Both the position numbers and the translations under genes were made by a program. DNA of 11,136 nucleotides from DASWHK01 sp036398215 (lineage in GTDB: Bacteria > Acidobacteriota > UBA890): the NCBI GenBank assembly GCA_036398215.1, contig DASWHK010000154.1, positions 1-11,136 on the forward strand. The letters are read 5' to 3'. Positions 4,998 to 11,136 of the stretch are shown here, one piece after another. Below the pieces are notes generated by a model. That model saw only the letters and a program-made list of their open reading frames with translations. It was not told where the DNA came from and did not search any database. Positions within the stretch are counted from its first letter, which is position 1, and every line of letters begins with the position of its first letter.

Positions 4998-6314
4998 ATG
5001 GTCGTGATGGCGCCGCTGGTGGCGGCGTTGGCGCTCGGGCTCACCGTCCCCGTACTCGCGGGAGAGCGCGGCGGTGAGCCGCCGCAAGCGCAGCAGCCAA
5101 TCAACGGCACGGCGGCCAAGTTGCGCGCCCTACGCGAGGCCAAGCGCGACCGGCTGGCGCCGCCACAAAAGGACGGGGTCGAAGCCGGGCTGGCCGCGGT
5201 CGAGGACGGCCACTGGCTGCAACGCATCCGCGCCGGCTGGCACGGCTTCCTGCCGACGATGGGCGGCTTCCCGAGCGGCTCGGGGCAGGCCTTCGGCGTC
5301 GTCTGGGAGAAGGAAGGTGTCGGCGTCCGCTACCCCGACGACGACACCCCCAACCGCGTCGATCTGCAGGGCTGGACGGCGCTCAGCCTGCGAGGCTACA
5401 AGCTGGCGCAGTTCGAGGCCTCGCTGCATCGGATCGCCGGCACGCCCTTTCACCTGTCGGCCCTCGCCGGCTGGCAGCGCAACGCCGGCGACAGCTTCTA
5501 CGGGATCGGGCCCGACAGCCGCGAGGAAGACCGCACCAGCTTCGCCCAGGAGGTCCCCGCCGTCGGCGTCGCGGTCTGGTGGCAGATGCCCTCGTGGCTG
5601 TCCCTGGGCGGCGGCGTGGTGCACCGGGACTACGCGATCGAGCCCGGGAGCGACGCCCGCTTCCCGACCACCGGCGAGCTGTTCGATCCGGCGGAGGCCC
5701 CCGGCCTCGACCGGCAGCCGGCCTTTCTCACCTACGACGCCTTTCTGGAGATCGACTGGCGCAACGACGGCGACCCCTATCGCGGCGGCTTGTATACGGT
5801 CCGGCTGAGCCGGTGGAACGACCTCGACCTCGACGCCTTCGACCACAACGACCTCGACGTCGAGCTGCACCAGTACTTCCCGTTCCTGAAGGACACGCGG
5901 GTCATCGCGCTGCGCGCCCGCACCCTCCTGACCGATGCCCCGGCTGGCCAGACCGTGCCGTTCTATCTGATGCCCAGGTTGGGCGGCAGCAAGGAGCTGC
6001 GCGGCTTCAAGTACGGGCGCTTCACCGACTTCAATGCCTTGTTGCTTTCCGCCGAGTACCGCACCGAGATCTGGCTGGCGATGGACTTGGCCCTGTTCGT
6101 CGACGCCGGCAAGGTCTTCGCCGATCACGCCGACCTCGATTTCCACGACCTGCGGACCAACTACGGCTTCGGCCTGCGGTTCAAGACCAGCCGCTCGACG
6201 TTCCTGCGCTCCGACCTTTCCTTCGGCGGCGAGAGCTGGCGCTGGGACATCACCTTCGACAACGCCTTCGAGGCGACGCCGGCGGTTCGCCAGATCCTGC
6301 GGATGGTGCAATGA
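4998..6314 (+). CDS. Omp85/BamA-family outer membrane barrel protein, no POTRA seen
   Basis: 438 residues: a signal peptide (MVVMAPLVAALALGLTVPVLA, cut before GERGG), a short charged linker, then alternating barrel strands. The diagnostic Omp85 block is MPRLGGSKELRGFKYGRF with LRGF at 334-337 (the L6 loop motif), followed by LLLSAEYRTEIW, ALFVDAGKVF and NYGFGLRFKT, all typical of the surface-antigen D15 domain. Only about 50 residues precede the barrel, too few for a POTRA domain (about 75 each), so it is unlikely to be the essential BamA. The protein ends in RMVQ, not in an aromatic residue, with the last clear strand (WRWDITFDNAF) about 20 residues earlier. ATG 4998 gives a clean signal peptide; GTG 4989 and ATG 5007 are alternatives. 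Its stop overlaps the next start (ATGA), indicating translational coupling. Confidence 0.85.
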   Translation: MVVMAPLVAALALGLTVPVLAGERGGEPPQAQQPINGTAAKLRALREAKRDRLAPPQKDGVEAGLAAVEDGHWLQRIRAGWHGFLPTMGGFPSGSGQAFGVVWEKEGVGVRYPDDDTPNRVDLQGWTALSLRGYKLAQFEASLHRIAGTPFHLSALAGWQRNAGDSFYGIGPDSREEDRTSFAQEVPAVGVAVWWQMPSWLSLGGGVVHRDYAIEPGSDARFPTTGELFDPAEAPGLDRQPAFLTYDAFLEIDWRNDGDPYRGGLYTVRLSRWNDLDLDAFDHNDLDVELHQYFPFLKDTRVIALRARTLLTDAPAGQTVPFYLMPRLGGSKELRGFKYGRFTDFNALLLSAEYRTEIWLAMDLALFVDAGKVFADHADLDFHDLRTNYGFGLRFKTSRSTFLRSDLSFGGESWRWDITFDNAFEATPAVRQILRMVQ

Positions 6315-8116
6315 CGACGCTCGGCGCTCCCGCCCGTCGTTGCCGCCGGCTCGAGGACCGCCGCCGCGACCGTCATCGGCCTGAGGGCCGCCGGCGCGCG
6401 TTCGTGCTGCTGTCGACCGCGGTGTGGCTGTCGGCTGCGCTGCTGGTGGCGGGCGGCCCGCCGGCGGTGGCGCAGCAGGGCGCGGCGGCAGCGGCCGGCG
6501 GCCGCATCTACAACGCCGACGATCCGATCCGCGTCGACGCCGACGACCTCGACATCGAGCTGCCGGCCGAGTGGCCGGTCTACGCCTACTACGACGTCTA
6601 CGAGAACCACTTCCTCGATCGCGGCGATGAGCAGCGCATCCGGGCGCTCAACATCAACACGCTGGGCGAGGTGCCCGACTCGAGCTGGTTCGAGAATCGC
6701 CTGGGCGCCCGCGAGATGAGCATCGACGAGCTGGTGCGCGGGCCCAACGCCGGCGGCCCGCCGGCCGACGGCGCCTGGACGGTGATCGGCCGTCCCTCCG
6801 GCGGGGTGACGCCGAAGTTCATCATCGAGGACGCCAACCGTGCCCGCTTCATCCTCAAGTTCGACCCGGTGAGCCACCCGGAGATCGCCTCTACCGCCGA
6901 GATGATCAGCTCGCGTTTCTTCCACGCTTTCGGCTACCACGTGGCCGAGGCCTACATCGTCAACCTCCGCAAGGATCGGCTGCAGATCGCGCCCGGCGCC
7001 ACGTTCACCGACGATGTCGGCAAGCGGAGTCGGATCGATCAGGTCGACATCGACCACTGGATGGACAACGCGCCGGTCTCTGAGGGCGGCGTCTACCGGG
7101 CGCTGGCGAGCCGCTTCGTCTCCGGCGTGGGGATCGGCGAGTTCCGCTTCTTCGGCACCCGCCCGGACGACCCCAACGACGTCTTACCGCACGAGCACCG
7201 CCGCGAGCTGCGCGGCTACCGGGTGATCTCGGCCTGGCTGAACCACGACGACTCGCGGGCGCTGAACACCTACGACACCTTTATCGAGGAGAATGGCCGG
7301 CGCTTCATCAAGCACTACGTGCTGGACTTCGGCTCGACGCTCGGTTCCGCCTCGATCGGCGCCAACAAGCCGCGCGGCGGCAACGAGTACTTCCTCGAAG
7401 GCAGGTGGGTGTGGAGGAGCGCCCTGACCCTCGGGATCTGGGCGCGGCCCTGGTTGTTCGCCGAGTATCCCGATTACCCGGCGGCCGGCAACATCGAGGC
7501 CGACCACTTCGTTCCCGAGCTGTGGAAGCCCGAGTATCCGAACGCCGCCTTCGACAACCTCGACGCCGCCGACGCCTTCTGGGCGGCGCGCATCGTCGCC
7601 CGCTTTTCCGACGAGGCGGTGCGGCGGATCGTCGCCGACGCCGAGATCAGCGATCCGGCGGCGGCCGAGTACCTCGCCGAGGTGATCATCGCGCGCCGCG
7701 ACAAGGTGGTCGGGCACTGGATTGCGCAGACCAACCCGATCGATTCCCTGGTGCTGCGCGGCGGCGGCGGCTCGCTGCGGCTCGCCTGGGACAACGCCGC
7801 CATACGCGCGGGCGCCGCGACGGGAACCGCCACCTACAGCGTCCGCTTCTCGTCGTTCGACAACCGCGACGGCGCGGAGATCGATCTGACCGAGCAGGAG
7901 ACCGCCGAGCCCTCGATCGCGGTGCCGGCCGCGGCGAGCTCCTGGGGCCCCGCCGACGACTTCGGCTACCGCTACCTGCGTGCCCGCATCGCCACCCGCC
8001 ACCCGGACTTCCCGCACTGGGAGCGTCCCGTGATCGTGACCCTGCGCGACAAGGGCCAGGGCGAGATCGACATCGTCGGCATCGAGCGGCCGCGGGAGTG
8101 GCCCGACGAGGGCTGA
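6311..8116 (+). CDS. Exported protein with kinase-fold signatures (HipA/atypical-kinase-like)
   Basis: 601 residues; I do not recognise a named family. An Arg-rich start leads to RRRAFVLL (27-34), a twin-arginine-like signal, then a hydrophobic stretch and AVA (52-54) before QQ. Then come a DSSWF motif (123-127) and a block resembling an ATP-binding lobe: GGVTPK (164-169), RFILKFDP with Lys183, and a helix with Glu191/Glu197. Later HDDSRALN (312-319) fits the catalytic-loop pattern HxDxxxxN, and LDFGSTLGS places a DFG at 339-341. The order and GxxPK loop recall HipA and other atypical kinases; activity is inference. The C-terminal 120 residues look like a beta-sandwich ending in IVGIERP. The start overlaps the Omp85 stop (ATGA) and lacks a strong ribosome site, consistent with coupling. 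A longer in-frame extension inside the Omp85 gene is a shadow. Confidence 0.7.
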   Translation: MTTLGAPARRCRRLEDRRRDRHRPEGRRRAFVLLSTAVWLSAALLVAGGPPAVAQQGAAAAAGGRIYNADDPIRVDADDLDIELPAEWPVYAYYDVYENHFLDRGDEQRIRALNINTLGEVPDSSWFENRLGAREMSIDELVRGPNAGGPPADGAWTVIGRPSGGVTPKFIIEDANRARFILKFDPVSHPEIASTAEMISSRFFHAFGYHVAEAYIVNLRKDRLQIAPGATFTDDVGKRSRIDQVDIDHWMDNAPVSEGGVYRALASRFVSGVGIGEFRFFGTRPDDPNDVLPHEHRRELRGYRVISAWLNHDDSRALNTYDTFIEENGRRFIKHYVLDFGSTLGSASIGANKPRGGNEYFLEGRWVWRSALTLGIWARPWLFAEYPDYPAAGNIEADHFVPELWKPEYPNAAFDNLDAADAFWAARIVARFSDEAVRRIVADAEISDPAAAEYLAEVIIARRDKVVGHWIAQTNPIDSLVLRGGGGSLRLAWDNAAIRAGAATGTATYSVRFSSFDNRDGAEIDLTEQETAEPSIAVPAAASSWGPADDFGYRYLRARIATRHPDFPHWERPVIVTLRDKGQGEIDIVGIERPREWPDEG

Positions 8117-8145
8117 TCGTCGTTCGCCGCGCCGCGCCGCGCCGG

Positions 8146-8174
8146 TTGAGGGGTCCCCTGGGAGCCAGTAGATT
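8146..8174 (+). promoter_or_regulatory. Candidate promoter of the VPS10-like gene, with palindrome in spacer
   Basis: TTGAGG (8146-8151), a 17-nt spacer, then TAGATT (8169-8174), each 4 of 6 to consensus. The spacer region carries a perfect inverted repeat AGGGG-T-CCCCT (8149-8159) that overlaps the -35 box, a position suited to an operator. It has no T-run, so it is not a terminator for the operon before it. Transcription would begin about 45 nt before the ATG at 8225. Confidence 0.42.
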
Positions 8175-8224
8175 CAGCGCAGTCCATCAGCGATCGCGCC
8201 ATCGTTCATCGAGAGGTATCGAGC

Positions 8225-11136
8225 ATGCCCCAGACGTCTCGCTTTTTCCGCGCTGCCGCATTCGCCGCCCTGTCGTTCGCTGCCGCTGCCGTTTTCGGGT
8301 TCGCCGGGCCCGCGGCCCATGCATCGTTCCCGGCTGCCGCAGCGTTGCCGGCTGCCGCAGCGTTCCCGGCGGCCCACGTGGGCGCCGCCGCCGGCCACCC
8401 GATCTCCCCACCCAGCGTTTCGTTCCCCGCTGCCCAGGCCGAGCAGGCGCTGGCCCAGGACCTGGTGTGGCGCAACATCGGCCCGGCCAACCCCGGCGGC
8501 CGCATCGTCGACATCGAGGCCGTCGAGGGCGACTTCAAGCGGGTTTTCGTGGCCACCGCATCGGGCGGCGTCTGGAAGTCAGTCAACGGCGGCAACTCGT
8601 GGGAGCCGATCTTCGACGACTACGCGGTTTCGTCGATCGGCGACATCGCGATCTTCCAGGCCGATCCGGAGATCATCTGGGTGGGCACGGGGGAGGCCAA
8701 CAACCGAAACAGCGTCAGCTGGGGCGACGGCGTCTACCGGTCGACCGACGGTGGCGCTCACTTCGAGCATCTCGGCCTCGACGACACCCACCAGATCGCC
8801 CGGGTGGTGACCCATCCGAGCGACCCCGATGTCGCCTACGTCGCCGCCATCGGCCACCTCTGGGGCCATACCGGCGATCGCGGCCTCTTCAAGACCACCG
8901 ACGGCGGGGCCACCTGGACCAAGCTCGGCACCGACCAGAGGGGTGGGCTACCAACAGACGACCGCACAGGCGCCATCGACCTGATCATGGACCCGCGTGA
9001 CCCCGACATTCTGTACGTCGCCTTTTACGAGCGCCTGCGGCGCCCGTGGATCTTCGAGAGCGGCGGGCCGGACGGCGGCATCTTCAAGAGCACCGACGGC
9101 GGAGTTTCGTGGACGAAGCTCACCGCCGGCCTGCCGCCGGGCCCCACCGGCCGCATCGGCCTGGCGCTCTACCACGCCGATCCCGACGTCGTGATGGCCT
9201 TCATCGAGACCGAGAGGCCCGAGGGCCAGGCCAACGACAGCGGCGAGCCCGAGGACCTCGCCACCCTCGGCCCCGGGATCTACCGCTCCGCGGACGCCGG
9301 CGCCTCGTGGAGCTACGTCAACACGTACAACAACCGGCCCTTCTACTACAGCCAGATCCGGATCAACCCGCTCGACGACCAGCGCGTCTACCTGCTGACG
9401 ACCCGCTTCATGGTCTCCGAAGACGGCGGCGTCACCTTGCGCAACGGCGCCGAGGATGAGGAGATCCACGGCGACTTCCACGCCATGTGGATCGATCCCA
9501 CCGACGGCGACCGCTACTACATTGGCCAGGACAAGGGCGCCTTCCTGACCCAGGACCACGGCGAGCACTTCGTCATGTTCGACAACCTGCCGATCGCCCA
9601 GTACTACCGGATCGGCGTCGACATGCGCGATCCGTACTACGTGTACGGCGGCCTGCAGGACAACGGCTCGTGGGCGGGGCCGAGCTTCTCGCGCGACGTT
9701 CGCGGCATTCTCAACGACTCCAACTGGAAGATGCACTGGGGCGACGGCATGTTCGTGCAGATCGACCCCACCGACTGGCGCAAGGTCTACACCGAGGCCG
9801 AGGGCGGCAGCTTCCGCCGCTACGATCCGGTGACCCACGTGACCGGTGGCTCGCGGCCGCGCCCGGACAACATCAGCAACTTCGTCGAGGTGGCGCGGGC
9901 GGCCGCCGCGCAACGAGGCCTCGAGGTCGCGGAGGGCACGCCGGCCGCCGCAGGCGGCCCTGTGGCCGGCGGGGGGCGGGCGGGTGGGAATCAAACAAAC
10001 GCGGGCGGCGCGGGGCGGGCGGCAGAAGGGGCGCAGGGCGCCGTCGCGGCGCAGGCGGCGGCCGAGGCCGAGCGCGATCGCCTGGCCGATGCCTTCTCCC
10101 GCCAGGACCCGCTGTTCCGCTTCAACTGGACGGCGCCGCTGGTGATGTCGCACCACGATCCGCGCACCCTCTATCTGACGGGCAACTACGTCTTCAAGAC
10201 CACCGACGCCGGCGACACCTGGACGGTGATCAGCCCCGACCTCACGACCAACGACCCGGTCAAGCGCCTGCAGGGCGTCAACGGCGGCCTCACCCCCGAC
10301 AACAGCGGCGCCGAGCAGCACTGCTCGATCACCACGCTGTCGGAGTCGCCGATCACGCCGCGGGTGATCTGGGCCGGCACCGACGACGGCAACGTCCAGG
10401 TGACCCGCGACGGAGGCGCCAGCTGGGCCAACGTCCGCGCCAACGTGCCCGGCGTCCCGGAGGGCATCTGGGTGAGCCGGCTCGAGGCCTCGCACTTCGA
10501 CGCCGCCGAGGCCTACCTGAGCTTCGACGGCCACCGCTCCGACACCTTCACGCCCTGGGTGTTCAAGACCACCGACTACGGCGAGAGCTGGGTGAACATC
10601 ACCAGCAACCTCCCCGACGGCGACGTCGTGCGAGTGGTCCGCGAGGACCTCCGCAATCCCGACCTGCTGTTCGCCGGCACCGAGTTCGGTCTGTTCGTCT
10701 CGATCGACGACGGCGAGAGCTGGAGCCGGTTCATGAACGGCATGCCGACGGTGTCGATCTACGACCTCGTCATCCACCCTCGCGACAACGACCTGATCGC
10801 CGGCACCCACGGCCGCAGCATCTGGATCCTCGACGACATCAGCCCCTTGCAGCAGCTCACCGCCGAGGTCCGCGGCCGCGACGGCTGGCTCTTCGAGCAG
10901 CGCCCGGCGACGCTGTGGGAGAACGTCAGCCGCGGCGGGCAGCGCGGCCACTTCTGGTGGGCCGGCGAGAATCCCGCCACCATCGAGCCCACCTCGAGCC
11001 TCGCCCGGGCCCGCTTCCGCAACAACGCGATGATCTCGTTCTGGGTGCGGTCGGCCGATGTGGGCCAGGCGGTTCTCACGATTACGGATGGCGACGGCAA
11101 CGCCCGCGAGGTCCACCTCGAGCCCGGCGCCGGCGT
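8225..11136 (+). CDS. VPS10/sortilin-like Asp-box beta-propeller protein, C-terminus beyond window
   Basis: 970 residues visible, frame open to the window edge. Sec signal peptide with AHA cleavage near residue 33, then a Phe/Pro/Ala repeat linker to about 77. From LVWRNIGPANPGGR on, Asp-box motifs (SxDGGxxW) recur at residues 119, 173, 224, 289, 355, 398, 659, 727, 782 and 826. Family hallmarks are SSIGDIAIF...WVGTGEANNRNSVSWGDGVYRSTDGG, RFNWTAPLVMSHHDP and the closing DLIAGTHGRSIWILDDISPL. These giant secreted proteins (WD40/YVTN/BNR-like, Sortilin-Vps10 type) are often annotated as glycosyl hydrolases, but the Asp boxes are structural and no catalytic site is evident; peptide or protein binding is plausible. 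An Ala/Gly-rich insertion lies at about 556-623. Past residue 865 a beta-sandwich domain begins. A GAGAGG ribosome site lies 8 nt upstream of the ATG. Confidence 0.9.
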   Translation, partial: MPQTSRFFRAAAFAALSFAAAAVFGFAGPAAHASFPAAAALPAAAAFPAAHVGAAAGHPISPPSVSFPAAQAEQALAQDLVWRNIGPANPGGRIVDIEAVEGDFKRVFVATASGGVWKSVNGGNSWEPIFDDYAVSSIGDIAIFQADPEIIWVGTGEANNRNSVSWGDGVYRSTDGGAHFEHLGLDDTHQIARVVTHPSDPDVAYVAAIGHLWGHTGDRGLFKTTDGGATWTKLGTDQRGGLPTDDRTGAIDLIMDPRDPDILYVAFYERLRRPWIFESGGPDGGIFKSTDGGVSWTKLTAGLPPGPTGRIGLALYHADPDVVMAFIETERPEGQANDSGEPEDLATLGPGIYRSADAGASWSYVNTYNNRPFYYSQIRINPLDDQRVYLLTTRFMVSEDGGVTLRNGAEDEEIHGDFHAMWIDPTDGDRYYIGQDKGAFLTQDHGEHFVMFDNLPIAQYYRIGVDMRDPYYVYGGLQDNGSWAGPSFSRDVRGILNDSNWKMHWGDGMFVQIDPTDWRKVYTEAEGGSFRRYDPVTHVTGGSRPRPDNISNFVEVARAAAAQRGLEVAEGTPAAAGGPVAGGGRAGGNQTNAGGAGRAAEGAQGAVAAQAAAEAERDRLADAFSRQDPLFRFNWTAPLVMSHHDPRTLYLTGNYVFKTTDAGDTWTVISPDLTTNDPVKRLQGVNGGLTPDNSGAEQHCSITTLSESPITPRVIWAGTDDGNVQVTRDGGASWANVRANVPGVPEGIWVSRLEASHFDAAEAYLSFDGHRSDTFTPWVFKTTDYGESWVNITSNLPDGDVVRVVREDLRNPDLLFAGTEFGLFVSIDDGESWSRFMNGMPTVSIYDLVIHPRDNDLIAGTHGRSIWILDDISPLQQLTAEVRGRDGWLFEQRPATLWENVSRGGQRGHFWWAGENPATIEPTSSLARARFRNNAMISFWVRSADVGQAVLTITDGDGNAREVHLEPGAG
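8326..8377 (+). repeat. 18-nt tandem repeat coding for the post-signal linker
   Basis: GTTCCCGGCTGCCGCAGC (8326-8343), a near-copy with one change (8344-8361) and a diverged third copy (8362-8377) encode FPAAAA-LPAAAA-FPAAH. A similar FPAA occurs again further on at about 8426. The repeats fall just after the predicted signal cleavage site and lengthen a flexible linker; in-frame period of six codons. Confidence 0.75.

Noticed and set aside
3590..5227. 545-residue open frame on the minus strand
   Set aside because: Lies wholly antisense to the propeller gene and the Omp85 start. It has no signal, ribosome site or recognisable domain; long antisense frames are expected from the third-position GC bias of the real genes.
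5579..6310. N-terminal extension of the kinase-like protein inside the Omp85 gene
   Set aside because: Translation there is Arg/Pro-rich nonsense. The ATG at 6311 overlaps the Omp85 stop and leads straight into a signal peptide.
5130..6311. 393-residue minus-strand open frame
   Set aside because: Antisense of the Omp85 gene, with the repetitive composition of a codon-bias shadow.
8948..11116. 722-residue open frame on the minus strand
   Set aside because: Antisense shadow of the VPS10-like gene, whose Asp-box repeats are unmistakable. The antisense translation is Val/Ala/Gly-rich low-complexity sequence with no family match I can see.

Overview
The window is very GC-rich bacterial DNA. The proteins carry Sec-type and one possible Tat-type signal peptide, a lipoprotein-like leader and an Omp85 beta-barrel, so the organism has an outer membrane. 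Two protein types, a 'WRGP' PQQ-type secreted propeller and a giant VPS10/sortilin-like Asp-box propeller, are common in Acidobacteriota and related soil or marine lineages. That placement is an inference from content; there is no rRNA or other marker here.

Layout. (1) Positions 1-1067, minus strand: a prephenate dehydratase gene (pheA, 3' end outside the window) preceded by a complete-looking transcription attenuator. This comprises a leader ORF ending in a Phe-Phe-Leu-Phe run, a pausing hairpin, an antiterminator segment that is an exact 9-nt repeat of the terminator's 3' arm, and a strong intrinsic terminator just before the pheA ribosome binding site. (2) Positions 1029-1385: divergent regulatory region. 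(3) Positions 1386-2859, plus strand: a copC-copD pair, a periplasmic copper-binding protein and a membrane protein. (4) Positions 2835-3000: a 46-bp tandem repeat that duplicates the end of copD. It is followed by a small secreted or lipoprotein gene of unknown function (3008-3487) and a second tandem array (3556-3681). (5) Positions 3692-8116: a tight three-gene operon encoding a secreted PQQ-type beta-propeller, an Omp85-family barrel with no visible POTRA region, and an exported protein with kinase-fold signatures (GxxPK loop, lysine, HxDxxxxN, DFG). The first junction has a very short gap and the second is an ATGA overlap. (6) From 8225 to the window end: a separately promoted VPS10/BNR Asp-box propeller protein, truncated by the window.

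How the parts work together. The pheA unit is an amino-acid-responsive biosynthetic gene, inferred to sense charged tRNA-Phe through translation of its leader. The plus-strand genes are almost all envelope or export genes. The most interesting items are the phe attenuator and the propeller/Omp85/kinase-like operon, which looks like an uncharacterised cell-envelope module.
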